Assembly (NCBI GenBank): GCA_013399015.1
Contig: VWZX01010273.1
Location: 4,282,095 to 4,346,094 of the forward strand
DNA: 64,000 nt
Direction of reading: 5' to 3'
From: Galbula dea
Lineage: Eukaryota > Chordata > Aves > Piciformes > Galbulidae
Every line of letters starts with the position of its first letter. Positions within the stretch are counted from its first letter, which is position 1. The notes under the pieces are model-generated. The model was not told the origin of the DNA and did not search any database. It was given only the letters and a program-made list of their open reading frames with translations. A program made the position numbers and the translations under genes. Below, in pieces: positions 26,201 to 38,830 of this stretch.

Positions 26201-29200
26201 TATAAATCAGGACTCTATGCGTGCCCATGGCAGTCTAGCCCTGTACCATGCAGAAGCAGCTTTGCAAGCCAATTTACTGACCTAAGAACTGAAAATGAGC
26301 AACCAAGTCTGCCCCACTTCCCTCTGCAGATTAATACATTTTTGGATGAGGATGCTCAAGAGGTCTAGAACACTGACAATGTTTTCTCTGGATCCTCTAG
26401 AGCCTTTCACAAGTGAAGTGAAAAGTGTGACTATTCCGAGAGATCTGGGACTTAGCTGAGCTCCTTATTACAGTTTTCTGATTCCCTAATTAGTGTGGTT
26501 TAAATTTGAAGCTGAAATATTTCAGGTACAATCAACAAACCCAGGAAAAAATGCATCCATGCAATATTAACATGATTTGCCTCAGTTTCAGGCCTACTAA
26601 ACAATACATCTGGATGACACAAAACGTTGCTCTTGAGAACCTGAACAAAGCTCTCATGTTGTTATTGCAGTTGGGACTGGATGTTATTCAGTCTTGATGA
26701 CCAACTGGTGGTGCTAATGCTTCATTGGATGGGAGGTGAAGAAGGGTTCTTTACCTCTCACTAAATATGTACATGCATTATACAAACCCTCTTCAAATTT
26801 CAAAGAAGCTTTCACCAGGCTTGCAATTAGAGGATCCAGCTTGAGTTTAAAAAGACACTTGCAGAAAACATGTTTATACAAAACTTTCATACGGCAGCAC
26901 TTTAATCACGAGAACTTCAAGGAACAGCCACTTGCTTAGGATACTTGGCATTCAGTCCTTAGAGCTTTAGTCCTTACATTATTGGTTTGGGGGTGGGGGA
27001 CAGTTTTTTGTCTGTAATATAATGTTTCTTGCCTGGAATGGGAATTAGATGCTAACTTGTTTGTAGAAGGCTATGAAGCAGTAAAGCCCTAAGTGAGACA
27101 AGCCTGGGTAGAGGAATAGTTAGTCACAGTCAGAGCCAAACAGCTCAGTTGCTGAAGCACAGTCTGAGCCTTGGTGGGTGGGGAAGGCTGTGTAGCCAAT
27201 TGTCACTGTGTTTCAGGCAGCACAGTCATTAACTGCAACAGAAATAGCCTCTGAGAACTACAAGTGTGAGGGGGAGAGGGGTAAAAGAACCCCTTACTTT
27301 AATTTACTCAAAGTGATACTCCTTTCAAAAAAGCCAAGGTACTAGCATTCATGTTTGGTGGAGGCTTTTTACTTTTTTAGAGGTTTGTATTTGGCACTGG
27401 TTTGCAGCTCTGTCCCCTAGGTGTTGAGCTGAAATTCACCTGTAACAATCAGATCATTCACCAGTTATGCAAGGGATTGTCCTGTTGCCTAGAGAGGTGG
27501 ACCTGAGTAATTTTCTTTTGCAGCATGCAGCCTATGAGAGGAAAACTCCTTTTCACACCAGCTCTGACCTGTGAGGACCGGAGGTGAGCTTCTCAGAATA
27601 ATGGTGAGGAGTGGAAGAGGGAACTCATCGTGTGATATGGTGGCAGATGATCTGTGATATATCAGGTGATGACAGTTGTCTTCCTAGCATCATGCTTGCC
27701 ATTGTGTTTATTCATTCCCTGACATCATCTTCCTGTGGTAGCTGTTAAATCTCAGGAGGAGTGAGGTTCTCCTAAGTCTGACAAGGAGTGGGCAGGCAAG
27801 GGGATACTCACTCTCCAGTAGCACGGATGGGATGTGCTGGTGATGTGTCCTGCACTGCTGCATGCAGTCCTCCCCTTCTGACATAGGCAAATTTGTCCCT
27901 TAATCTCTGTGGTGCAAGATTTGCTGTCAAAAAGCATTGTCTGAGATGAGCTGTTGGGATTCAGATTATCAACCAAACGTTAATTATTCTTCTGACTAAA
28001 CCCTCAACAGCTAGGCTAGATAATACAAATGTAAAGAAAGAAATGAGTATGAATCATGTTCAGTACTTGAAATCTAGAGTTGAATCATGCTGTAGGAGCA
28101 AGATCATATACCATAAGCATATCTGTCTCAAGACATAATAAAGCCAGATCCTCAGCTGAGGCTGGGCCGTGTAATGCCTCTAGCATCAAAAGATGCTTTC
28201 CTCAACCTGCTTTGTTCATTCTGAGCACCTAGAGAGCGATTCCAGATAACTACAAGATCTGTCAGGTTGTGCTGAGTAAAAGCTGAGGCCATTGTAACAA
28301 GATATGTTAGTCCTTCACAGTAAATTTCTTTTAAACCATGCTTATGCAAGAAACTACTCGGAGAGAAGTAGCGTGGGCCCTTGGAGAAGATGTAACAGGT
28401 GCCTACCCACTCACCAGGCAAAGGCTCAATGCAAAAAACATCAGGGCTTTTTGAAAGAACAACAAGCACACCTATCTGCCGTGCCTGCTCAGCAAGAGGA
28501 CCCAGGTCTTCAGGTCATGTAACTTGGCATGGCTCTGCTGACTTCATTTCAGCTTTGCAACCCTATGTTCTGCATAAGGTGCTTAATACCACCAAGGTGG
28601 TGGCCTTGTATACAACTGGGGGGCAGATTAAGTATTTTTATTTCAGTATACACAACTAAATGTTTTTAAAATGGAGACAGGGGTTTAAAATCTCAGAATA
28701 GAGCCATAAAGAGCTAATAAGAAGAATAAAAATCAAGTAGTTAAAAAATGATGTAAGGTAGAGTCTTAATTTTTTATTATTAAATTCACAGCACATTAAA
28801 TATTAAGTGTTCATAAACTTTGTTTTGTGCAATGATAAATTAATAATATCTACATAGACATGTTCTTTTACAACAGGGAAGCAAAGAAACATAATACCAG
28901 AGGACATTGTGTTGACAACTGAAGCTACTAGATTAGACTCCTTAATCTTCAATCATAAAAAGTAGATAATGTTATTTCTTATTACTATTAAAGGCAAAGG
29001 AAACATACATGTCTTTTACTAAAAATAACTACCAGAGAATGTTTTGAGCAAGGAGGAAAAAATGTTAGCAAAGTATATCTTGAGATGAATTCAGGGAAAT
29101 GTTCTCTGCTAGTCTCTGCCATTTAAAAATTGCTTTTCAACATTCTTCTGTTAGCCCATAACAGGTTGTAAAAGGTTTATGTCCAAGCACACAAGCAGTC

Positions 29201-30150
29201 ATGATTTAACATGTTGTACTTTTGGGAATAGTTACTGTTTGTTAAAGTCCCCAAAATGCTGGTGGTTGTATATGCTTTCTGTATGACTGATTAACATCTG
29301 GCAGCCTCCACTTGGGGAGGCAATGATGAACTTTGTGTTTTCCTTCTTGTCTATGAACAGTGAACAATGCTTCCTTGGTTACTTCAGTAACTTTTGTCTA
29401 GGATTTAGTAATATTATTAATTGAAATGTTTCCTGTGGTTCATAAATACCTGGAGGAGGAGGTGTCTTCCAGACCAGTCTCCTCAAAGACCTAGTTCCTT
29501 CTCTGCAGACTAGGCAATGAAAGTGTATTTCAGAATGAATTGTAGCCTAAATTAAGGAATTACAGTTTTGCTAAGTCTATGACCTAGACAGCAGACCCAT
29601 CCACTTGTTACTGGTATAGCTACCAGTACATAGGATTAGTCTTACTTTGAACATAGGAGCCTGCAGATGCACCTGCACCAGAATGGTAGTGAAGATGGTA
29701 AACAGCAGTTTCAAGTACTTCAAGCCCACAGTGAACCCTCTTCTAGAAACTATCAGGACAAAATGTTGATTTGCATTAACACACACCAATTTTTGAGTCC
29801 TGATACTTTAAATATTTTTTCCAAACTAGAAGTCAAAGGGGACTCATTTAGGATTTCTATGAAATATTTTGAATTAAAAAAGAGAGTTACCTTGGACATA
29901 TTTTTGCCTTCAAACCCTATACAGCGTCTTCTGTGGACAGAGCCAGCAGCAGTTCCTCTGCAGTGCTGATGCAGAGACCAGTGTTCAGCCAACTCCACCC
30001 CAGAAGCACACCATGGGTCTCATGCAAATCCTGCTCCATTTTTTTTTCTTGTGATCCTGAATCAGAGGCTTGGGTAAGGATGGGCTGGAGCAACGTGTGC
30101 TCTCGTTGTCTGTTTTTAACGGGCATAAGGTCTGCCCTAGCCAGCTGATG
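20201..30150. other. Gene-free A+T-rich DNA
   Basis: About 10 kb with no recognisable gene. Frames of 60-140 codons, such as 23,620-24,036 on -, show no conserved features and lie opposite equal-sized frames. A 16-bp palindrome (TAGTTACTAGTAACTA, 23,367-23,382) is followed by a partial duplicate of its arm. The 28,660-29,060 stretch is very A+T-rich. No transposon ends were found. Confidence 0.6.
23363..23404. repeat. Short palindrome within a local duplication
   Basis: TAGTTACTAGTAACTA (23,367-23,382) is a perfect palindrome. It is followed by TTAGTAACTACTGAATAGT, so GAATAGT and AGTAACTACT each occur twice within 45 bp. It looks like a small slippage or templated duplication. Confidence 0.75.
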
Positions 30151-33100
30151 GGAACTAGGACATGCAGAGGACCACATCCTCCTCGTTCAGCTGCTGTGAT
30201 GGCCTTGGAGCCAGATGGAGCGTTAAGGAGCTGAGCAGCTCCCTGCCAGCCAGGCTCCCAGGGCCAGCTTTAGGCACAGGCAAAATCAGCAGTTGCCTGG
30301 AGAGTCAGGCTGGTGGAGGCAGTGAAATTGCAGCCGGGAGAGGACAAGCCATGCCCCAGGCTTGCAGCAGCAGCTGCTGCTCCCTGACAGGCTTCCCCAA
30401 GCCCCTGACTCCCCTACAGCACTGCCCATTGATGGGGACTCTGGCTGCTTGCCCACAGCCCTGCCCCCACTCTGCCTTGCCCAGTGTTGTCCCTTGCTCA
30501 GGGCTGTCCTCACCATTGGGACCCCTGTCTTGTGCTCTTCCTTGAAGTCATGGCAGGGACAGCAGGGCCCATCCATTGCCCACAGTCACCCCTCTTTGGT
30601 GTCAGGCTCCCTCCTCATGAAAAAGAGAGTTCTGCCTCCTTAAAAGCATTCCCAGACTTGTGCCTTGAGCCCAAGGGGCACCCAACTGTGTTGCACTACA
30701 TGGAAAGCCTAAAACCAGAGAGAGAGCAAAGGCAGTGGAGAGGAAGGCTGGAATCTCCTTCCTATTTCAAGACATCCTTCCAGAGGCTCAGCACTTGCTA
30801 TTCACAGGGAGGATGTTTACAGGTAAGAACTCATTCCTATTCGCGCAACCAAGCCAGGTTCTGCAGGTGCTGCTTTAGAAAGTTGAATGTGGGACAGTTG
30901 GCACATCACATCACCACGCTCAGCCCCTCCAAGCCCCATGGTGTCTTATGGATCACTTCTGCCCAAAGCCACCTATGAGAGACAGTCACATATCAACCCC
31001 TCTGTTACGGCTTTGTAACTCGCTCTCAGTAACAAAAATTGGGTGGAGAGATGCTGTATGCCAGCCAGGCAACACTGATTTTTTTGCTACATGAAAGAAC
31101 ATGGAGAAAACATCCCTGAGCAAGCACATCAGTGTCCTGATCCTCCAGGTGGGCATCACTGACATGTCAAACTTGCAGCCAAGGTTGCTAAAGCATTATG
31201 GGTTCACCCCAATTGATGAGCATCCTGATGTCAGCTCCCCAGTAGCCTGGGGGCATGGCTCCTAAGCCTGATTGTGTGGGTCTCCCAGCAGACAGGCAGA
31301 AGACAGGCTGCAGATAGGCAGCATTGTCAGAAAACACCTTCACAAAATACTGTGATTTTTTGGGACATCTAGAGAAAGGATAAGAAAAGGTCTCAAACTG
31401 ATAAGCATTAGTAACAGGGAAGGCAAATGAGTTACCTGAACAGCTAATGGAGTTTAAGTGGGATAACCTCAGGCTGGCAGTGGCAGATACCATCAGTGAG
31501 ATACTTGTCAGAAATACCTGTATTGCACAGCACAAGTGTTATTGGCTTGGCACAAACTAGAAGAGGTACAATGCAGGCTAGCAGGATTAGTGGAGACATC
31601 CACCTGGCCAAATTTAGGGTAAGCTCCTCAGCATTTAGTCCCAGGGTAGTTTAAATAGTTTTCTGCTTAAGGGATTGGCTCTGAAAATCCCTCTCTTAAG
31701 CAGTTAACTACAGGTCGACTTGTTGGACTGGCTTGCACATTCCCAAAAACGATGGCTCTGCAGAGGGCTGGGAGCTGCCGTGCTCTGACATGGGCTACCT
31801 GCAGAAACAGGCTCCATGTCACTTCTTTCGGGCTGCTTCGAGATTACTGCCGCTGCTTCACTGCCTTCCTCGCAGGGAGCTAGAGCCCTGCTGTGCCAGG
31901 CTGCCATCTGCAGCCAGACATCACCGTGGGGCAACCGTGCCGAAACAGGCCAAGAGGGACTGTGTGTCTGCAGGGAAGGAAGGAGCCTGTTCCTCTCTGC
32001 TCTCTCTCAGAAGGGCTGCTGCCAAACTGTACCTTCCCAATGCTTCATCAAGCAGCTCTGTGTCTTTCTTTTCCCTTGTTTTATTTTAGTTTTTTAACTG
32101 GTTCAGCTTTCTGTGATGCACTTACAATATATGGCATTATTTTGTCATTATAATTTTTTTCATTATAAACCTACTCTAGCTGGATCTTTCCATAGGAGCT
32201 ACACTGTATAGGTGACAGGCTTTTCATTTGTATACTTGGGAGTCATTTGGTCAAGTGAAGCTGCTGTATGTAAATGTCACACTCACTGCATAACAATTGG
32301 ACTGAAGTTTTTATGCACAGGGCTTTATATTTTCCAATCAACAGCTCTGAGTTGGGACTTCTGGGGTAAACTGGTAGCTCTGGGCAGCTTTGAAGCATCA
32401 CAAGTGGAGGGTTTTGTCTCCAGAAGATTTACTAGCAGTGAGCTTTTCTTCAGCCATTTTATTAGCCTCCTTTTACATATGTATAGCGATGAGGGGAAAA
32501 AAACTGTTGGTGAGGTGCAGACCTATTTCCCCTGTGGTATTCACACAAAAAAATTGTGTGAAAAATTGTTGCCCAGGGCCTCCCCAAATCCTGAAATTTA
32601 GCTTAATGCTATGAGGTTTTCAAACCCTTCAAGCTTTCTCCACCCCCACACCCCCCTTAAAGGTTGAAGCTGGGGTAACAAATTCAGCAGTGAGAATGGA
32701 CGCCCTGCCCATGGCTTCAGCCAGTGCTGACAGAGTAAAGCAGTCCCCCGCCCCCCAGCCAAACCACTAAAAAGTTTTCACCCACTTAACACGGGTTTGA
32801 TAATTTTAACTTGCAAGTTCTTGTTGAATTGAGCCCTGTTGCATAGACAAAATGAACAAGAAAAGTTTAAATGTTACCACTTTGGCTTCTCCTCAAGTGG
32901 TGCTGAGCACAGATGTTTGTGGGGGCCATCATGTCCCTGTAAGAATGGGGGCTTTGTGTGCATAACCTTACAAAGGGCAGAATAGCCCTGCTTTGCTGCC
33001 AGCCACAAGATCATCCTATCTTTGTGTTGATTTATTAGGCCAGGGATGAATGAAACCGTAATTAATATTACTGAAGCATTAGAGTCTATTTAATTTAAAT

Positions 33101-33950
33101 GCCACTGAATATTTCACTTTCAGTTGGGAGTGACAATGTGTTCGGGACTGTTGGTGAAAGCCTCAGCCATCTGTTACCCCTACTAAGAAGGGAAGACAAG
33201 AGAGACACAGGGAGACAGAGAGCATTGAGCTTTGTGGCTTTTCCAAGGCTCCAGGATCATCATTCAACTCAAGGGCAGCCAAGAAACATTCCTGCATGCT
33301 GGACCCTTATATTGGAAAGGCCTGAAAGGGTATAGGGGCAACGCATCTCCCCAGAGGATGCAGAAACGGGAAGATAGATATTTACAGTACACACACATAT
33401 GTACCTACATACTTGCAAATACATGCATGGAAATCAAGTGCCAAGGCAGTAGAAAGAGGGTAGCACAGGAAACTGGCCAACTTACAGATGGCCTAAAAAT
33501 ATTTTGAAAAGGTGGGAGGCAGGAAAGAGTCAAAGCAATGTCTGAGTGTTGGTTTTAATTAACCTAAGCAGTGAGATTTAGTCCAGCTCCACCACAGCAA
33601 ACATTCAGGCTTCGATTTGACAGAGGTTGTGACGTTGGGAGCACAAGGCACTGCGAGCTGCTGCTGCAGCATGGTCTCTACCAAGATAAAACAAGAAAAT
33701 GGGGAAAAAAAAAGAAAGGGCAGTGGCACAAGCAGCCTTAGTCCCAGAGATATGCTGTGTGGCACTAAATGATTGGCTGGTGAAGCATCACCTTTGCTCC
33801 TGCAGTGACAAAAGAGGATATGGCAGGTCCCCAGGTGGAGCAAGGGGCTGGAGTTTTGGGCGGGAGAAGCTTGCCAGCACCAGGGCCGTGCACAGGAGGT
33901 GGGAGATGGGGCGGGTGGCTGTGCAAGGCTGCGGGTGGGAGGCTCCATCG
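30151..33950. other. Gene-free, locally G+C-richer DNA
   Basis: Overlapping open frames at 30,162-30,978 and 31,733-32,153 reach 164 codons because G+C is higher and stops are rarer. They are rich in Ser, Pro, Cys and Leu, have no domain, and all three frames are similarly open, so I do not call a gene. 33,010-33,120 is a repeat-free A+T-rich block with several TAAT cores (CCGTAATTAATATTAC). Confidence 0.5.
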
Positions 33951-33954
33951 TCCG

Positions 33955-34225
33955 TGGGATGGTAATTAGCACAGTGGGTTTTCTTATAATTGGGATCATT
34001 TGTTCTCCCAGTTTTTCTCCTGCGAACTGATTTCATGCCAGAGGGAAGCTGTGTGACTCACACCTTGCCATGCCAATTAGCTGATAAACATCAAATGTAA
34101 ACAAAGATGGCCTAATTAAGACTAGTCGCTCAACCTCTACATGCATCTTGTCAAAATCTCACCAGCCTTTTGCATCCAGGCTTATTTTCTTGTTTGCTGG
34201 AACTAAATTAGTGGCTTTGCACAAG
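33955..34225. promoter_or_regulatory. Candidate non-coding regulatory element
   Basis: This repeat-free block holds a cluster of developmental-factor type motifs: CCAATTAG (34,073-34,080) and CTAATTAAG (34,112-34,120) of homeodomain type, TGTAAACA (34,096-34,103) of forkhead type, and GATAA cores (for example 34,082). It has no open frame. The texture fits a conserved enhancer, but conservation cannot be measured here. Confidence 0.35.
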
Positions 34226-34299
34226 AACCACTTATCTTTGGGAGAAGCTTAGAGCAGGTAATGAGGAAAATTGGGAGACAGCTGCGGGAGCTGTGTCAC

Positions 34300-34960
34300 C
34301 CCCTCTGTCTCACAGGGACAGACAGGGCGAGCATTGCCTCTAAGTCCCACACCAAGGCTGAGGGCAGGGATTTGTCCACCACTGGGTAATGCTGGGTGCT
34401 GGTATCTGGCCCAGCAGACACATCTTGGGCTATTCACTCAATTTGTCTTCCTGAGTGCTACTGTCTGTATGTGAAATCTGTAATGTGTGTGTCTCCTACT
34501 GCTCTCACCTGCTGTGAAAATTCATCAGTCAGAGCCCATTGCTTCCCATGGACCTGTCCCCCTGGCTCACAGCCTGGGGAGTTATTTGCACTTTGGAGAG
34601 GAGGTGTATGACAGCAACACATCCCAGTAGCAGCGTTTCACACCCACTTCACACTGGAGTGAAGGATCACACAGGTAAGCTGTGTCAGAGAAACAAGTGC
34701 ATGGGCGAAATTTTATTCTAAGAGATATCCTAATGAAATCTATAAGATTGTTTAATGACAGTATGGAAAGAGGGAAAAACAAACAAACAAAAAAACCCAG
34801 GAAGCGGTCTCAGCGTGCTATCTGGACTATCCTTCTGCCTCTAGACAAATCCCCCTGGGTCCCTGTGCCCTGTGGCTTCCATGGCTTGGCCCAGCAGCCT
34901 GTCCTGGCATCTTGTTGGCCCTACTGTCAGGGGAGACTTACTTTAGGTTTGAACTGAATT
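34300..34960. other. Gene-free DNA
   Basis: No gene or named repeat. An A-rich (AAAC)n-like tract lies at about 34,772-34,797. Confidence 0.5.
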
Positions 34961-34974
34961 TCTTTGCTGCACAC

Positions 34975-35290
34975 TAAATCCGTTTGCTCCTGTCCTGTCC
35001 AGGATGAACACAAGAGGACAAGTTCTTCTCCTCCCCTTTGTGACCACGTTTAAAATACCTGACTGAAAGTCATTATAATCTCTTCCTTCCCAGCACTTTC
35101 TTCTGTTTTAAGCTCAGCAACCCCAGATCATCTGTTCCTCATAACTTGTATTTTCCAGGTCTTTCATAATTTTCACTGCTTGCTTCTGAAGTCTCTCCAA
35201 GCATCTCTATTGCTTTTGAAGCATCCAAATGGGACCATGGCACCCCATCACTTGTCCTTCCTGTGTTACACCTTGTTTCTTCCAGTCAGA
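34975..35290 (-). mobile_element. Probable ancient CR1 LINE fragment, inverted
   Basis: On +, the segment AACCCCAGATCATCTGTTCC..CATAACTTGTATTTTCCAGGTC..TTTTCACTGCTTGCTTCTGAAG follows the layout of an inverted CR1 ORF2 C-terminal/3' block (the common CCTCATAAGACTTGTTCTCCAG-type segment followed by a TTTGTTGCCCTCCTCTGG-type segment). It is far more diverged than the copies at 11.3 and 19.6 kb. Ends and subfamily are uncertain. Confidence 0.5.
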
Positions 35291-35299
35291 CACGATCCT

Positions 35300-38230
35300 C
35301 TTGGATGTCACCTCACTTCCCTGCATACCACTGGTCCTTTTTGGGTCATCCGAGACTGCAATCAGGTAATACCAGTTCCACTATCCAGGGCAGGAATGAC
35401 AATTTAGTACTAGCTAGTTACATTGCTAACCATCCTTGAGCCTACCTTACTGCCAGTATGAACTGGCACTGAATCAGCTACTACTGTGCTACTGTCACTG
35501 TGATTTTGAAGCAACTCTTACCCTAGCTTCATCTGAACCACATTGTCCAACCTTACTCCAGAAAATGTCGTGTGAAACACTACCTTCCTAAAGTGAGAGA
35601 AAACTGGAGGCAGGGATATATCCACCACTTCTCTCCACATGATTGGACTTGTAGAAAATAACTGGAGTGATTTAACAGTTTGTTCTTGACAAAACCCCAT
35701 CTGTATCTGCTGCCCTGGATGTTTACAAAGAGTTGTATGATTATTTGTTCCAGCATTTTCCTGAGGTTGAAACTGGGTTGCCTTGTCTAAAACTCACCAG
35801 TGCCTCTTTTCCCAGTGTAAAGGTCCTCTAGAAGCCCTCAACAGAAACCACGGATAGCTGTGAGTCCACTTCAGGCCCTTGGCTAACCATCCCAGACAGC
35901 TCACACGATGTGATAAAGCACTGTTGATACTTCCCAGCTTCCTACAGAAGATTACACGAAGTAACTTAGAGAAGTTATTTGTCCTGGTTTAGCCTAACTG
36001 AACCGATGTTTCATTCACTCATGTGAGGAGGAGACCTACTTCTTTGAGAGGGGGCAGCAGTTAGTTATGCCTCACTCTCAGTGGTGGGTAGCCACCTTTC
36101 CTGTGACCAGTTACAGAGTTTGTCAGTGTCTTTGTAAATAGCAAGGTTCAGTGGAAGGAAGGAAGAAGGAATGCAGGAAAGGCAGACATAGTGCAATTTC
36201 AAAGGGTGGCCAGTCACAGCCAGTGTCAGTGGCATTTCCTTCCCAACTCCCTGCTCCAGAAACGACCACAGATTCTTTCTTCTCCACGAGACTGATCAGG
36301 TCTGAGCAGTAAGGCCAGACAGATCAGCTCTTTATAAAAAGGGAATGGAAAGAATATCTTTTCACACAACAAATAAATGCAATTCTGATGTCATTTAATT
36401 AAAGAACCTTACAGCCAAAATCTCAATTCTTTGAAAGTTTTCTGTCTTACAGATTTGTCCAAATGTCAGGTACTGCTTTCTAGCTGAGGCAGAAAGGATG
36501 CGTTGATACCTTGCTGGAAGAGTGAGTAAAGAAACTTCACGCTGAGTTGCTGCTGTACCCATCAGTGCAAAAGCACAAAAAAGGATATCAGAAATGTGGT
36601 TTGCATGCACAGATGTACTTACAGCACAGAAGTGAAGGTGTGAAGCTACCTCATCTGTTTTAATGGGTAAGTCATCTAATATGTAAGAGAACTATTTGCA
36701 GCTGCTCAGTAGTCTGATGGGATACTGGGAAACACCTTCTGCAACAACGTGTAAAGCAGCCCCTTGGTAATGGTGTCAGCAGGACGGTTTTGTATTTCAT
36801 GAACTTACTATTGTCTAAAAACATTTATAAAAGAGTTTACCAGCTAATCAGCAAAGTAACATAATTATGCCAGATGACAAAGCATTTTGTGTATATGAGT
36901 TTGTCCTCTGGCAGGGCTCAAAACATGTAGCCTCATAACTTTTTAAATTCCAGTCAGATCCCGCACACTGTCCCCACTGGCCTCCAGCTGACTCATCCTT
37001 TTCAGAATATTTCTTTTCATTACTGTGTCTGTAAGCTGCACATCCCAGAGCTGGAGCCAGATCAAGCTGGTACTAGCCAGTGCGGTGAACCAGCATTTCT
37101 CCATGGTGGTCTCATAAGCTTCTACTGAATTTCAGCTTTCACTGAAAAGGAAAGGAAAAAAAAGTTCTGTAGGAACGAGGAGCAAACTTTGTGCCTGTGG
37201 CCCCATGGCAGGCTGCCTCATCGACATGGTAAGGAAAGAAACAACAGGAAAATGTCCCTTAACAGAGGGGACCTGATTGAACCATAGAGGGGACGTGTGG
37301 CAGGTCCTGATGGCAGCAATGGCAGCATCACCTGTGGGAGCTGCAAGTGTCTCCCCATCCACACCCACACAACTGGGGCAAGTGGCATGGGGATGCTGGA
37401 GGGGAGGTGATCCACATGTATCTACAAACCAGGCTGCTGCTAGGGCGAAGTAACCTGGTGCAAACCCTAGACTGGTATCCTTGCCTGGGGGAGTCCCTCA
37501 GGTTCTGGTGCTTGTCTCCGTGAGGCTCCCATCCCTGAACCTGCCTTGCTCAGCACAGCTGCTCCACAACAAGTGGCCCTTTCTCCTCCTGAGAACCAAA
37601 GGAAAAATGATGTTCATCAGCCAGAAGAGTACCATGTAAGTAGAAATGGAAAATTTCCAGTTCCTAAAGAGCTATCAGCGAGCATTTTCAAAGTGGCATT
37701 AAAGAACACTTTGAAGTATAACCCATGACTTAAAATATTGTGTTTGGGGGATAAATCCATATCTTGTTCCAAAGATACAAACTAAGCTTCATTTTACTAA
37801 ATATAGACATGCAATGCATGGCAAAATTCATCAAAACTCTCAATCATATCTCCCAATGAGATGTGTTGCGACAGGAGACCAGCAACCCCGTGAAAATAAG
37901 AGCTCGGTATTCCAGCACTTACATGCACGAGTTACCTCCATAATGTAAGCAAAGCCACTGGATCAAACGCTTACAGAATTACACTCTTCAGACTGTCAGC
38001 TTACACCAGGTAACTTGGTAGGATCCTTCCCACCAGGCAGTGTCTCACACTCCAGCCAGGTCCCCAGCACCTTCTCCGTGCTGATGGTGAGTCTTCAGAG
38101 CTTAGCTTTTCCATTATGGTAGGAAAGTAACATTAAAAAAAAAAAAAACAACAACAACCAAAACCCCTTTACTGATTCAGTTATACAAAATGATCCCCTT
38201 TGCAGCACAGTTTACAATAAGCCTCCAAAT
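35300..38230. other. Gene-free DNA
   Basis: No coding gene. A poly(A)/(CAA)n tract lies at 38,134-38,158. Small frames around 37,132-37,415 (-) and elsewhere show no family features. Confidence 0.55.
38134..38158. repeat. Poly(A)-(CAA)n tract
   Basis: A14 followed by CAACAACAACC. It could be a retroposed tail, but no element body is recognised next to it. Confidence 0.8.
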
Positions 38231-38239
38231 CTGACATCT

Positions 38240-38830
38240 CTTTGAAAGCCCTCTTAATATATCCAATTATAGATTTTCAGCAACTTTGTGGAATGTCAGC
38301 TTTCCCAGCGACTGACCCCGGAAAACACCATTCAAATCAGGAGGGATTTTGCTATTGAGCTCAGTGGGGGAGGATCAGGTCCTACATAATTTTATTGTCA
38401 GCAATGATGACCTCTCTTCACAAATGAAGAATACCCATCCTGAACCATGGCCTTCAGAACATAAACCATTTATTTTTATAGCTGGATCCTTACCCAAGTG
38501 GGATATTTTGTGCATGGTTAACTTATCCCAGGGCTTTAAATGCTTGCCAAGTGGCTTTAATAGCAGGATGTTGTTTAAAAAGATTGGGAAGAACTGTGGG
38601 CAGTAATAGAGATAATTGCCAAGGAGAGATAAATGAATCTTCAATCTCAAACCAACTTGGCTTTAACATTAGGTCAGGAGGGAAGATCCAGAAAAATCCC
38701 CTGTCTAACACTAAATGCGTAATGATAGTTTGGGATTTAGGGAAGTTGGCAGCTGTCGAGATTTTTCGATAAAAACGTCTTTTGAGGCCTAATATAGGTT
38801 TGCAATTCCATATAAGGCATGAAAGCTCCT
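38240..38830. promoter_or_regulatory. Candidate conserved non-coding block
   Basis: About 590 bp of unique, A+T-rich sequence without simple repeats. It has multiple TAAT/ATTA cores (CCAATTATAG near 38,265, GATAATTGCC near 38,610, GCGTAATGATAG near 38,717) and a long stretch of ordinary complexity, unlike the flanks. Short frames on both strands are mutually overlapping and unlikely to be coding. Enhancer function is inference only. Confidence 0.35.

Noticed and set aside
30162..30978. Overlapping frames of 93-164 codons
   Set aside because: No family features; several frames on both strands are equally open; no promoter or splice arrangement supports them.
35969..36180. Possible endogenous retrovirus LTR
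   Set aside because: TGTCCTGGTTTAG resembles the start of some avian LTRs, but no matching end, polyadenylation signal or target-site duplication was found.
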